Assembly: GCA_013152715.1 (NCBI GenBank)
Contig: JAADFU010000018.1
Location: 58,616-103,833, forward strand
Origin: Calditrichota bacterium
GTDB taxonomy: Bacteria; Zhuqueibacterota; Zhuqueibacteria; Thermofontimicrobiales; Thermofontimicrobiaceae
Direction of reading: 5' to 3'
DNA length: 45,218 bases
Shown here piece by piece: positions 8,280 to 18,221 of this stretch. The notes below the pieces were generated by a model that did not search any database, had not been told where the DNA came from, and saw only the letters and a list, made by a program, of their open reading frames with translations. Numbering within the stretch: position 1 is the stretch's first letter; each line of letters starts with the position of its first letter. Both the position numbers and the translations under genes were made by a program.

Positions 8280-10481
8280 ATGCTTAATTTTAAAAAATAC
8301 CCAGTGTGGGAAACTCTGTTGACTTTAATCGTCACTTTTTCATTTTTTCATCAGGCGCCACTTTTTGCCCAGGAAGTCAAAGAGATCAAAATCGGCTCGC
8401 TGCACAATTGGTACCGTGAAGACGGTTGCGAACCGGAACATGGCTTCCTAAAAATTCAGCAAGCCGGTCTGGAATGGCCGGCGCAGTACCAGGACATGGA
8501 CTGTCAGGCGGCAAAAGCGCTCTGGATCGGAACGTCAAATTACACCGATGCGGACCAGTACGGGGGAAATTTTTTTCCCTACAAGGTCGTTCACGTAGGT
8601 CCGCGCGGCTGGGACACGCAAAGAGAGTTTATGCCCGTTGAATTCAAAATGATCGGCAGATTTGATCATCCGCTGGTTTACGTGGATGGTAATCCCGGTT
8701 CAGAATTGATGTGGGCTGACGTCATCGAGGAAGTTGATGAGAATCTTCCCTGTGATCGGTTGATTTACGACGTGGTGAATACGTCCATCGGCGTTACTAT
8801 GACGCGGAAAATTTACGGTTGGGCGCAGCAGTATCATGACAACTATTTTGTGTACGAATATATTTTTAAAAATACCGGCAATGTCGATAAAGACCCGGAC
8901 ATTGAAAAGCCTGACCAAAGCTTGGAAAATGTTTACTTTTTTTTCCAGTATCGCTACGCCGTCAGCCGCGAAGGTGCCACCTGGACCGGGCTAAATTCCC
9001 CGCGCTGGGGAATCAGCCAAATGCTCAGTTCCCGCGGCGAAGCCAAAGAAGAATTCAGTTTTAGCGATTATCATTACACCGGCGATTATGAAGATTGGCT
9101 GAACGGCGACCCTGACGCAGACTCGCTGCGCTGTCAATTTGCCTGGGCAGGAAAACATTCAAGCGCGAGCTACGACATAATCGGCTATCCGGATGTGAAA
9201 TACAAAACCGGCAGACTTTCGGGACCGCAATTCGCCGGAGTTGTTACGCTACACGCGGACAAATCTCCTTCTAACAAAGACGATGACCCGCAACAGCCAA
9301 CGACCACGACGTACCAGCAGTCAGACGATCCCCCCACTCGTCCCAACGATCAATTTGATGCCTCGCGCATGGCCGACGAATGGAAATGGATCACAAGAGG
9401 CCACAGGTTACCGCGGCACGACGAATACGTCGGAGACGGCTTCCCCGATCAGTTGGAAGGCACGCCGGGCGGATTTTCCAACATGAACGGCTACGGCCCT
9501 TATCAACTGGCCCTGGCCCCCGGAGACAGTGTGAGACTGGTAATCGCCGAAGGCGTCAACGGTCTCAATCGTCAGCTTTGCCAACAAATCGGAGCAAGAT
9601 GGATTAAAGCGCACAACAATTCTGCGGATCAGGGCCCGTTTGACCTTCCGGATGGGACGACTACCACTGACGAAGATGTTTACAAAGATTCCTGGGTAAT
9701 GACTGGCAAAGATTCTTTGTTTAAAACATTTGGCAGAGCTCGGAGAAACTTTGTTGCAAATTTGCAAATTCCCATGCCTCCGCCGCCGCCTTCGGTTTTT
9801 GAGGTAAAATCCGGCGGCGATCGAATAAGATTGTCATGGGCTGAAAATGCAGAATCATGGCCCGGATTTGCCGGCTATCGCGTTTATCGCGCCGTAGCAA
9901 AATATGACACAACTTACAACGAAATTTTTGCCTGCGGCGAGGGTACGGATCACCCGGAAATTGTGAACACGTATGACGACACTTCAGCGGTTCGCGGCTA
10001 TTCTTATTACTATTACGTTGTCTCTTTTGACGATGGGACTAACAATACGAATCCAGCGACAAATCCGACGGGGTCTTTGCACAGCAGCATGTTCTGGACG
10101 CGCACCATTGAACCGGCTTTTTTGCGCAGACAGGCGGGCGATGCATTGTCAAAAATCCGCGTGGTACCTAATCCGTACAATGTTCGCGCGATTGATTTCC
10201 AGTACCCCGGTGAGCCGGACAAAATAATGTTTTTGAATATTCCTGCGGAATGCATCATTCGTATTTATACGGAAAGAGGCGATTTAATCAAGACTATCAT
10301 TCATGACGATGGTAGCGGCGATGATTTTTGGAATTCGGCGACGAAATACGGACAAGTAGTCGTCAGCGGCGTTTATATCGCTCTTTTTGAAGTTACCGCT
10401 GATTACGCGGATCCTCAAACCGGAGAGATTCTTTACAAAAAAGGCGAGCGCGAAATTCGCAAATTTGTGATTATTCGATAG
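8280..10481 (+). CDS. Exported X-family protein B, tandem paralogue of protein A
   Basis: This 733-residue protein is collinear with the previous gene product and nearly identical over long stretches (for example TTTTYQQSDDPPTRPNDQFD is shared exactly, as is FPDQLEGTPGGFSNMNGYGP). It has a signal peptide (about 1-30), the unrecognised N-terminal domain, an FN3-like domain with IRLSWAENAESW and FAGYRVYRA, and the FlgD-like tail ending in FVIIR. Differences include a short insertion near residues 446-452 (KAHNNSADQGPFDLPDG) that makes it resemble the third copy, so the copies may have exchanged segments. The gap to the previous gene is only 33 bp, and AGAGAGG precedes the ATG at 8280. The role is unknown; it is inferred to act at the cell surface with the neighbouring receptors. 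Confidence 0.75.
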   Translation: MLNFKKYPVWETLLTLIVTFSFFHQAPLFAQEVKEIKIGSLHNWYREDGCEPEHGFLKIQQAGLEWPAQYQDMDCQAAKALWIGTSNYTDADQYGGNFFPYKVVHVGPRGWDTQREFMPVEFKMIGRFDHPLVYVDGNPGSELMWADVIEEVDENLPCDRLIYDVVNTSIGVTMTRKIYGWAQQYHDNYFVYEYIFKNTGNVDKDPDIEKPDQSLENVYFFFQYRYAVSREGATWTGLNSPRWGISQMLSSRGEAKEEFSFSDYHYTGDYEDWLNGDPDADSLRCQFAWAGKHSSASYDIIGYPDVKYKTGRLSGPQFAGVVTLHADKSPSNKDDDPQQPTTTTYQQSDDPPTRPNDQFDASRMADEWKWITRGHRLPRHDEYVGDGFPDQLEGTPGGFSNMNGYGPYQLALAPGDSVRLVIAEGVNGLNRQLCQQIGARWIKAHNNSADQGPFDLPDGTTTTDEDVYKDSWVMTGKDSLFKTFGRARRNFVANLQIPMPPPPPSVFEVKSGGDRIRLSWAENAESWPGFAGYRVYRAVAKYDTTYNEIFACGEGTDHPEIVNTYDDTSAVRGYSYYYYVVSFDDGTNNTNPATNPTGSLHSSMFWTRTIEPAFLRRQAGDALSKIRVVPNPYNVRAIDFQYPGEPDKIMFLNIPAECIIRIYTERGDLIKTIIHDDGSGDDFWNSATKYGQVVVSGVYIALFEVTADYADPQTGEILYKKGEREIRKFVIIR

Positions 10482-10530
10482 ATCAAGAAAATACAAAAAA
10501 ATCAACCATATCAGTTAAGGAGATTTTACA

Positions 10531-11547
10531 ATGAAAAAATCTTTGTTTCTTTTCATGATCACAGCCTTAACAATTTTTCTGATTGTTCCAGCGGGACATG
10601 CGCAGAAAAAATTAGCTCAAACCGGATTTCAATTTATGAGCGTTGGTCTGGATGCCAGAGCGACCTCTATGGGCGAAGCTTTCACTACGATCGATGGTTC
10701 GTCTGTCTGTATGTTTTACAATCCGGCGGGCTTGGCTTCTATCAATTCTTTCATCGATCTCTCTTTCAGCACCATGCAATGGATCGCAGACATCAAGTAC
10801 AGTGGCGGGACCATGGCGCTGAATTACAACAACGGACATTACGGCGTTTTCGGATTAAGTTTTTTGTCTGTTGACTACGGCCAATTCGAATGGACACGTG
10901 TCGCTGAGAATGACCAAGGATTTGAGGATATCGGCGAGCTATTGGGTAATCCCAAGCCAAATGCTTACGCGTTCGGGCTTTCTTACGCCAGACAGTTAAC
11001 AGACCGCTTTTCCGTCGGCGGACAGGTAAAATATGTTTACCAGGATTTAGGCTCCAGTTTCGCGCCTGTTTACACCGAGGAAGACACTATCATGGAAAAG
11101 AAAAAATATGACCTTGATGTGTTTGCTTTCGATTTCGGCACTATATATCGCACCGGTTTTCGGAGTCTGGTGTTTGGTATGACCATTCGAAATTTTTCAC
11201 GCGAAATCAAGTACGAAAAAGAAAGTTTTCAATTGCCAATGACTTTTAAAATTGGTATTTCCATGAACGCCTTTGATTTTGTGCCAATTTCTTCGGAATA
11301 TCACAAACTAAATATCTCCATCGACGCGGTTCATCCCAGATCTTTCCCTGAATACATCAGCATCGGCGGGGAATACGATTTTATGAACATGATTTTTCTC
11401 CGCGCCGGTTACATGTCCAGTCACGATGAATATAACATCAGCTACGGCGTTGGATTTAAAGTGTTCGGCTTGGGGTTAGATTACTCATACGTGCCATTCG
11501 ATGTTTTTGATGACATCAATCGAATTACGGTGAATTTTACTTTTTGA
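10531..11547 (+). CDS. PorV/PorQ-family outer-membrane beta-barrel protein
   Basis: The 338-residue product has a signal peptide (about 1-24, ending GHAQ) and the N-terminal hallmark of the PorV/PorQ family: SVGLDARATSMGEAFTTIDG followed by FYNPAGLASI. The rest alternates hydrophobic and polar residues as in a barrel of the FadL-like class, and ends ITVNFTF. In known T9SS organisms PorV collects cargo proteins carrying the C-terminal sorting domain at the outer membrane and passes them to attachment machinery. The gene lies between X-family gene B and receptor 2, with gaps of 49 and 34 bp, and AAGGAG precedes the start. Its place among tailed cargo genes rather than core secretion genes suggests a dedicated carrier, but it could equally be an unrelated porin of the same fold. 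Confidence 0.8.
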   Translation: MKKSLFLFMITALTIFLIVPAGHAQKKLAQTGFQFMSVGLDARATSMGEAFTTIDGSSVCMFYNPAGLASINSFIDLSFSTMQWIADIKYSGGTMALNYNNGHYGVFGLSFLSVDYGQFEWTRVAENDQGFEDIGELLGNPKPNAYAFGLSYARQLTDRFSVGGQVKYVYQDLGSSFAPVYTEEDTIMEKKKYDLDVFAFDFGTIYRTGFRSLVFGMTIRNFSREIKYEKESFQLPMTFKIGISMNAFDFVPISSEYHKLNISIDAVHPRSFPEYISIGGEYDFMNMIFLRAGYMSSHDEYNISYGVGFKVFGLGLDYSYVPFDVFDDINRITVNFTF

Positions 11548-11581
11548 TCAAACCACGAACATAAATGAGGATGGGTGAGCA

Positions 11582-14500
11582 ATGGGAAAAATTCCCTTTT
11601 ATTTGCTAATAATCTTTTTAAGCGCTGCGATGGCGCTGAACGCAGGCACGGTGGGAAAAATTTCCGGGAAAGTAAGCGATTCGCAAAACGGAGCGGTTTT
11701 ACCGGGCGTGAACGTCATCATTGAAGGCACAAATGTCGGCGCGGCAACCGATGCCGGGGGCTATTACGTCATCATAAACGTCCCGCCGGGAAATTATACA
11801 CTGAAATTTTCCATGATTGGCTATGCCGAGTATAAAGTAGAAAATGTGAACGTCATAATCGATCAGACAACAACAATTAACGCTGCGCTGAAACAGGAAG
11901 TAATCGGCGGAGAAGAAGTTGTTGTGGTCGCCGAAAGGCCTGTCGTGCAGAAAGATATTTCCAACAGTCAGATGAGTATCATGTCGGAAACGATCCAGGC
12001 CTTGCCCGTGGAAAACGTGCAGCAAGTTTTGACTTTGCAGGCGGGAATCGAAAAGGACAGACAGGGCATTCGCGTTCGCGGCGGCAGTGCTTCGCAGACG
12101 ATTTTCATGTTGGACGGCCTGTCTATGAATGACGAACGCGCCAATATTCCCTACACCGCCGTCAGCCTCAGTTCCATTCAGGAAATTCAGATTCAAACCG
12201 GCGGCTTTAATGCGGAATATGGCAATATTCGATCAGGGCTGGTCAATATCGTCACTCGCGAAGGCGACCGCAGCCGGTACAGCGTAAGTTTGTCCGTTCG
12301 GTACGGGCCGGCGGCAAAAAAGCACTTCGGACATTCAATTTACGACCCTTACTCTTATTTCAATAGGCCCTATCTAGATCCGACTGTGTGCTGGACAGGC
12401 ACGATGAACGGCGAACCTTTTGAAGATTCGAACAACAATGGCGTCTGGGATACGGGCGAACCTTTTACCGATTACAACGGCGACGGCGTCCGCAGTTATT
12501 GGGACGCACACACACAGCGACAATATCCGCAATTCGAAGGCTGGAACGCTGTCTCCTACGCCACGCTCCGCGACGACGATCCGACCAACGATTTGACGCC
12601 GCAGGGAGCGCAAAGACTGTTTGAGTGGCAGCATCGCCGCCAGGGCGATGTCAAAAAACCGGACTATGTTGTTGATTTCGGCTTTGGTGGTCCCGTGCCT
12701 TTTTTGAACGAAAAATTAGGTAACCTTCGTTTTCATCTGTCGCATTTCCGGGAAAAAGAATTGTTCGTCTTCCCGCTGTCACGCGACGGATATTTTGACC
12801 AGCATACGCAGCTAAAATTGACGTCTGACATCGCGCCAGGCATGAAATTATCTTTCCTCGGACTGTACGGCAAAATTTCTTCGGTTTCACCCTATAGCTG
12901 GACAACGACACCGACCGGCTACGTCCTTCGCGATCAGGCACAAATTGCCAATTTGGTGCACAGCAGCAGCGGAAACAGTGTCGTTTACATGCCCGGTTAC
13001 TACAGCCCCACCGATATTTACCGCAGTTTGTTGGGTCTAAAATTCACGCACACGTTGAGCCCGCGTACATTTTACGAGGTCAATGTGCTGAATAAAGGCA
13101 GCCGCTACGACACGTACCAGATGACGCCGCGCGATACCACGAAAAAGTTTGAAATCTTGGACAACTTTTTTGTTGATGAGGCGCCTTACGGCTATTGGGG
13201 CTACGGCGTTCCCGGAATCGACGGCATGAGTCTGGGCGGCTGGATGAATTTGGGAAGAGACAGCACAGTGAATTCCACGACTTCGTTGAAATTTGACATC
13301 ACCAGTCAGGTAAACAATAATAATCAGGTAAAAGGCGGATTTGAAATCGTTTACAATGATTTCAACATTCGCTCCGGCACTTACAGCCCTTCCATGAATA
13401 CCTGGACTCGCAGCCAGCGTTATCATGTATTTCCGTTTCGCGCTGGCATTTACGTTCAGGATAAAATGGAAATTCAGGGCTTTATCGCCAACATCGGCCT
13501 GCGGCTTGATTATTATGATTCCAATTCAAAAAAATATCTGTTGAGCCAGTACGACAAATATTTCAGCGCCGGCTACGGCAAGCTGATCGAACGAGACCTT
13601 TCCTCGGAAGACACCAAAGCCAGTTGGGACGCTAGTCCGCGTCTGGGAGTTTCTCATCCGATCACTGACAATTCAAAATTATATTTTAACTATGGCCATT
13701 TTCGTTCTGAACCAGCTTCGACGTACCGTTTTCGCATTCAACGCGAGTCCAGCGGATTGGTTACGTCCATCGGCAATCCGGAATTGAAACCGGAAAAAAC
13801 AGTGGCCTACGAGCTTGGTTTTTCTCAAAATTTATTGGACATGTTTTTGTTGAACATCGCCGCTTATTACAAAGATGTGACTGATCAAATCGGCTGGGTT
13901 TATTACCAAAATGTGAACAGTTCAGTACAATACAACAAGCCGGAAAACAATAACTACGCTGACATTCGTGGCTTTGAATTGACGCTGACTAAGCAAAGAG
14001 GAAAATGGTTTACCGGATTTGCGAATTACACTTATGACGTGCGCACTTCCGGCTATTTTGGCCTGTTACGCTATTACGAAAACCCGACCGAGCAGCGCAC
14101 CTATCTCAAAGAAAATCCGTATCAATCCAGACCACGACCTCGTCCCTACGCGCGGCTGAATCTGGATTTTCACACGCCGGATAATTTCGGGCCTCTTTGG
14201 CTGCGGCTGAAACCACTTGCCGGCTTGAGACTGAATGTTTTAGCGGAATGGAAATCCGGGCGTTACGAAACCTACAATCCGAACAGCATTCCGGGGATCG
14301 TGGATGATGTTCGCTGGAAAGATTATTTTAATGCGGATTTGCGCCTGTCCAAGCTTTTTCACATCAGCAAATATGAACTCCAGTTTTACGTTGACGTTTC
14401 CAATGTTTTTAATAACAAATACCTGACTGCCGGGTTCTTTGAATATCGAAATTATGCCGGATTTGCCGACAATCGCGATTATCTCGCTTATCTGGAATCC

Positions 14501-14734
14501 CTTAATTTTTCATGGGAAGACGGCGTAGAACATGGAAATGATCGCGTGGGCGAATTTCGGCCGGTCGGTGTGAAATATGATCCCTTGGAGCCGAATCCTA
14601 ACAATGATCCTGAAATTGAAGCGAGAAACAAAAAACGAAAAGAGACGAAATCGTATATTGACAATCCCAATATTGAATCGTTAGCTTTCATAAATCCGAG
14701 ACACATCATGCTCGGAGTCACGATCAATTTTTAA
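11582..14734 (+). CDS. TonB-dependent outer-membrane receptor 2, paralogue of receptor 1
   Basis: The 1050-residue protein repeats the architecture of receptor 1: a signal peptide (about 1-22), a carboxypeptidase-regulatory-like domain (GKISGKVSDSQNGAVLPGVN), a plug domain (IRVRGGSASQTIFMLDGLSM; AEYGNIRSGLVNIVT) and a beta-barrel ending in MLGVTINF. The predicted calcium-type loop is kept at residues 281-302 (DSNNNGVWD, EPFTDYNGDG). Conservation with receptor 1 is strong in the N-terminal domains and the C-terminal strands, and weaker in the middle of the barrel, where ligand-contacting loops usually lie. The two may therefore recognise different ligands. It is followed after 19 bp by the third X gene, repeating the receptor-then-X order seen at 2873-8246. 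The ligand is unknown. Confidence 0.9.
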   Translation: MGKIPFYLLIIFLSAAMALNAGTVGKISGKVSDSQNGAVLPGVNVIIEGTNVGAATDAGGYYVIINVPPGNYTLKFSMIGYAEYKVENVNVIIDQTTTINAALKQEVIGGEEVVVVAERPVVQKDISNSQMSIMSETIQALPVENVQQVLTLQAGIEKDRQGIRVRGGSASQTIFMLDGLSMNDERANIPYTAVSLSSIQEIQIQTGGFNAEYGNIRSGLVNIVTREGDRSRYSVSLSVRYGPAAKKHFGHSIYDPYSYFNRPYLDPTVCWTGTMNGEPFEDSNNNGVWDTGEPFTDYNGDGVRSYWDAHTQRQYPQFEGWNAVSYATLRDDDPTNDLTPQGAQRLFEWQHRRQGDVKKPDYVVDFGFGGPVPFLNEKLGNLRFHLSHFREKELFVFPLSRDGYFDQHTQLKLTSDIAPGMKLSFLGLYGKISSVSPYSWTTTPTGYVLRDQAQIANLVHSSSGNSVVYMPGYYSPTDIYRSLLGLKFTHTLSPRTFYEVNVLNKGSRYDTYQMTPRDTTKKFEILDNFFVDEAPYGYWGYGVPGIDGMSLGGWMNLGRDSTVNSTTSLKFDITSQVNNNNQVKGGFEIVYNDFNIRSGTYSPSMNTWTRSQRYHVFPFRAGIYVQDKMEIQGFIANIGLRLDYYDSNSKKYLLSQYDKYFSAGYGKLIERDLSSEDTKASWDASPRLGVSHPITDNSKLYFNYGHFRSEPASTYRFRIQRESSGLVTSIGNPELKPEKTVAYELGFSQNLLDMFLLNIAAYYKDVTDQIGWVYYQNVNSSVQYNKPENNNYADIRGFELTLTKQRGKWFTGFANYTYDVRTSGYFGLLRYYENPTEQRTYLKENPYQSRPRPRPYARLNLDFHTPDNFGPLWLRLKPLAGLRLNVLAEWKSGRYETYNPNSIPGIVDDVRWKDYFNADLRLSKLFHISKYELQFYVDVSNVFNNKYLTAGFFEYRNYAGFADNRDYLAYLESLNFSWEDGVEHGNDRVGEFRPVGVKYDPLEPNPNNDPEIEARNKKRKETKSYIDNPNIESLAFINPRHIMLGVTINF

Positions 14735-14753
14735 CAAAACCAGGGAATGAAAA

Positions 14754-16916
14754 GTGAACATAAAGCAAAAAAGCAGACAATTTGCACTATTCATTTGCAT
14801 CGCACTGATGAGTACAATTATTTTTCAAATAACCCCTGCCAAAGCACAAGTTGCCGGAACAGAGAAACGATACATCCGCATTGGTTCTTTGCAGAGCTAT
14901 TTTTCTGCCTACGGCTCGGAGCGGGCATGGAACAATTCCTATTACGAAGGACTCGTTTGGCCGGCGGATTATCTGCAGCAAGACAACGCCGTGATCAAGC
15001 GAGCGTGGATTGCGGTGCCGGATTTCACTAATCCTGAAGGCAAACATTACGACTACTACGGAATCTATTTTGCCAGGGATGAATATGTGGATGTTTCTCT
15101 TTTTCCTATGGAATTAAAACAAACGGCCAAATTCGCGCCACCCATGGTCTACGTGGACGGCAACAATATTTCCGCCATCTACTCCGGAGACATTGACGAA
15201 ATTAATCCCGACCAAATTGCGGATCGTATCGTCACGAATGTAGTCAATACCTCCATGGGACTTACACAGACGCGGAGAATTTACGCTTTCAGCCAGCAGT
15301 ATCACGACAACTATTTTATTAAAGAATTTATTTTTAAAAATACCGGCAATACGGATTACGACGACGACATTGAGCTGCATCAAACGCTAAAAGGCGTAAG
15401 AATTGGCTGGGGCATCCGCTACAGCGTCTGCCGTGAGGGGGCGAGAAAAATCGACGGGCCGCAGACCTGGGGACAGCACACTTGGGTCACCAAACGCGGC
15501 GAAGATTATCCCAGTCACGCGAACGAAGTTATTACCGAGGCCAATCCCATCGTCGAATGGATTCGCGGCGCGTTTGCCTGGGCCGGGCAATCTTCCACGA
15601 ATAATTATGATAATATCGGAGCTCCGGACATGACCGGAAACGGTCGCTTGTGTTCACCGCAGCACGCAGGAATTGGCATTCTTCACGTGGACAAAAGCGC
15701 GACCGACAAAAGTGACGATCCTTACCAGCCAGCGGTTTTGGGCTGGCACGCCGGAGACACCTATCCTAAATTAGGTGACATGTCCGCTGATTACGAAGAT
15801 AACATGAAATATCTTTACGAAATGCTCAGCGGTGTACCTTATCGCGGGCTCGGCGGCACCGACCGTTTCGACGAAACTTACATGGCGACGCATCCGGATC
15901 CGTACACAGTTCACAACGATGGCGGGGGAACAAATATGTGGATTTGTTATGGGCCTTTTGATCTCGCTCCCGGAGACAGCATTACCATCGTTGAAGTGGA
16001 AGCTGTGAACGGACTAAATCGCCAACTATGCGAACAAATCGGCGCGAACTGGAAACATGCCTACGATGATCCGACAGACAAAGGACCTTTTAAATTGCCG
16101 GATGGATCAACTACCGACGACAAAGACACCTACAAAGATAGCTGGGTTTACACCGGCAAAGATTCCATCATGTTAACTTTTAGCCGGGCGAAAAGAAATT
16201 ACGATTCCGGCTTTCAGATTCCTCAGCCGCCGTTGCCGCCGCCTGTTTTTGAAGTGAGTTCGGGTGGCGACAGGATTTTCCTGAGATGGACGGCAAGCCC
16301 TTCGGAAGACCAATCCGATTTTGCCGGCTATAAAATTTACCGCGCCGTCGGTAAGCCGGATACGACCTACCAAAAAATTTATGAGTGCAGTCCCGGCGTG
16401 ACAGAATTTGAAGATGTTACGGCGATTCGTGGGTACAGTTACTACTATTACATTGTCGCAGTCAACAACGGCGACAATAATACATCCGGCGAGCTGAATC
16501 CGACCGGGCAGCTTCACAGCAGCCGTTTTTACACAAGAACCACAGAACCGGCCTTTTTGCGAAGAAAACCAGGCTCAAAGTTAGACAGCATTCGCATTGT
16601 GCCCAATCCGTTCAACATCAGAGCTAAAGATTTCCAGTATCCCGGCGAAGCGGACAAAATCATGTTTTTGAATATTCCCGGGCATTGTACCATTAATATT
16701 TACACTGAACGGGGCGATCTGATTGAGACGATTCATCACGAAGACGGCAGTGGAGACCATGAGTGGAATTCCATCACTTCGTCGCGCCAGGTTGTAGTGA
16801 GCGGAATTTACATTGCTGTTTTCACTGTGACTCAAGATTACAGCAATCCGGACACAGGGGAGATTATTTTCAGAAAAGGGAATTCGACATTCAAAAAATT
16901 CGTTATCATTCGATAA
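14754..16916 (+). CDS. Exported X-family protein C (diverged third copy)
   Basis: This 720-residue protein is the diverged third member of the X family. It has a signal peptide (about 1-31, ending PAKAQ), the unrecognised N-terminal domain (here RIGSLQSYFSAYGSE), an FN3-like domain (IFLRWTASPSEDQSDFAGYK) and the FlgD-like tail (IVPNPFNI, FQYPGEADKIMFLNIPGH) ending in FVIIR. The start is GTG, chosen because it gives the signal peptide and lies 8 nt after AGGG; the ATG at 14747 is in another frame. The N-terminal half has diverged strongly from copies A and B, while the tail and the domain junctions stay similar. This fits specialisation together with receptor 2. The function is not known. Confidence 0.75.
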   Translation: MNIKQKSRQFALFICIALMSTIIFQITPAKAQVAGTEKRYIRIGSLQSYFSAYGSERAWNNSYYEGLVWPADYLQQDNAVIKRAWIAVPDFTNPEGKHYDYYGIYFARDEYVDVSLFPMELKQTAKFAPPMVYVDGNNISAIYSGDIDEINPDQIADRIVTNVVNTSMGLTQTRRIYAFSQQYHDNYFIKEFIFKNTGNTDYDDDIELHQTLKGVRIGWGIRYSVCREGARKIDGPQTWGQHTWVTKRGEDYPSHANEVITEANPIVEWIRGAFAWAGQSSTNNYDNIGAPDMTGNGRLCSPQHAGIGILHVDKSATDKSDDPYQPAVLGWHAGDTYPKLGDMSADYEDNMKYLYEMLSGVPYRGLGGTDRFDETYMATHPDPYTVHNDGGGTNMWICYGPFDLAPGDSITIVEVEAVNGLNRQLCEQIGANWKHAYDDPTDKGPFKLPDGSTTDDKDTYKDSWVYTGKDSIMLTFSRAKRNYDSGFQIPQPPLPPPVFEVSSGGDRIFLRWTASPSEDQSDFAGYKIYRAVGKPDTTYQKIYECSPGVTEFEDVTAIRGYSYYYYIVAVNNGDNNTSGELNPTGQLHSSRFYTRTTEPAFLRRKPGSKLDSIRIVPNPFNIRAKDFQYPGEADKIMFLNIPGHCTINIYTERGDLIETIHHEDGSGDHEWNSITSSRQVVVSGIYIAVFTVTQDYSNPDTGEIIFRKGNSTFKKFVIIR

Positions 16917-16974
16917 AAATAAATTAAGAAAACAAAAATTCTAATAATCCCTGCTATTTGAAAGGAGAAATAAA

Positions 16975-18174
16975 ATGAAAAAGCTTCACGCAATTTCAAT
17001 TATTACGCTGATTTTGCTCACCACCGCCTTTTTCTTTGGCTGCGAAAACAAATACCCTGAGAGTCTCTGGGACCCCAATGCTCCTGCCGGCGCGCAGCCT
17101 GTTATCGAGCAAATAATTCCGGCAGACAGCACTTATGCCGGCGTCGGTGAAATTGTCATCAAAGGAAAAAATTTCTCATCGGTTAAAGATTACGACTTGG
17201 TCTTTGTCGGCGGCAAAAAAGCCGAAGTCGTTGCCGCGACTGAAACACAAATTACTATTAAATCACCGGTTATTATTGGGGATTCGTTGGAGATAAAAAT
17301 TGCTGTTCACAAGACTGATCTTTTTAGCGACCCGGTGTACTATAAATTGAAAGCAGCCGTTTCTGTCATCGGTAATTTGGCAGAAAACAACTGGATGGCT
17401 TACGCCATTGCTGCGGATAGAGCGGGTAATGTCTACGTTGACATTGAGGGGAAATTACTCAAAAAGATTGACACCGAAGGAAATGTAACCCATGTCGCTG
17501 ACGTTACTTTTCTCAAAGCGAACGGTATGAAATACGGCCCTGACGATAAAATTTATGCTGTTTTTGCTGCGGGACGTGTGAAAAAGGTGGCAACTGTAGA
17601 CACTTCAGGCGCCGAGGGAACATACGTAACACTTCCCAAAGAGCCAAAGGATATTGATTTTGATGCCAGCGGAAATGCCTGGGTCACGGTCGACACTGAT
17701 GTCTACCTCGTTAAGCCCGACCAGAGTAAAACGAGCGTCAAAACTTTTCCTTTAAAACTCAAAACGATTCGTGTTTTCAATGATTATATTTATGTGTCAG
17801 GATTTGATGACGCAACAGGGGAAGGAAAAATCTGGCGAGCGCCGATTCAAGGAGAGACGCTCGGAGACGAGGAAGTATTTTTAGACTTTGCAAACGAGGA
17901 TTGGCTGACGGGCATTACGGTGAATTCTTTCACTTTCGACGTCGATGGCAAAATGTATCTCGCGACTGATAATACGGACGGAATTTTAATTTACAATCCC
18001 GCGGATGGCAGCCATGAGGCTCTATTCCCAGGATTAATTGCCCCGAATGTCTGGGCGTTCTGCTGGAGCGAAGGTAATTTCTTGTTTGCGATTCAACAAT
18101 TAGACTCTTATTCCAATATCCTGAAAATTGACGTTGGCAAAACCGGAGCTCCTTATTACGGTCGTCAACTTTAA
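16975..18174 (+). CDS. Lipoprotein with IPT/TIG domain and beta-propeller
   Basis: The 399-residue product has a lipoprotein signal (hydrophobic segment, then FFGC with Cys at residue 23), so it is probably lipid-anchored to a membrane. An IPT/TIG immunoglobulin-like domain follows at about 38-125 (VIEQIIPADSTYAGVGEIVI, then KGKNFSS). Residues about 130-399 form repeated blades of an NHL/SMP-30-like beta-propeller (AADRAGNVYVDIEGKLLKKI; FDVDGKMYLATDNTDGILIY). AAAGGAG precedes the ATG. Lipoproteins next to TonB-dependent receptors often bind ligand at the surface, as SusD and SusE do, but this fold is unlike SusD. It may be a ligand-binding or structural partner of receptor 2 and X protein C. 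It has no sorting tail, in contrast to its neighbours, which fits the lipid anchor. Confidence 0.75.
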   Translation: MKKLHAISIITLILLTTAFFFGCENKYPESLWDPNAPAGAQPVIEQIIPADSTYAGVGEIVIKGKNFSSVKDYDLVFVGGKKAEVVAATETQITIKSPVIIGDSLEIKIAVHKTDLFSDPVYYKLKAAVSVIGNLAENNWMAYAIAADRAGNVYVDIEGKLLKKIDTEGNVTHVADVTFLKANGMKYGPDDKIYAVFAAGRVKKVATVDTSGAEGTYVTLPKEPKDIDFDASGNAWVTVDTDVYLVKPDQSKTSVKTFPLKLKTIRVFNDYIYVSGFDDATGEGKIWRAPIQGETLGDEEVFLDFANEDWLTGITVNSFTFDVDGKMYLATDNTDGILIYNPADGSHEALFPGLIAPNVWAFCWSEGNFLFAIQQLDSYSNILKIDVGKTGAPYYGRQL

Positions 18175-18221
18175 TTTATTTCAAAATCTGTCGATCTTTT
18201 TGAAGTTTAATAAACCTGATT

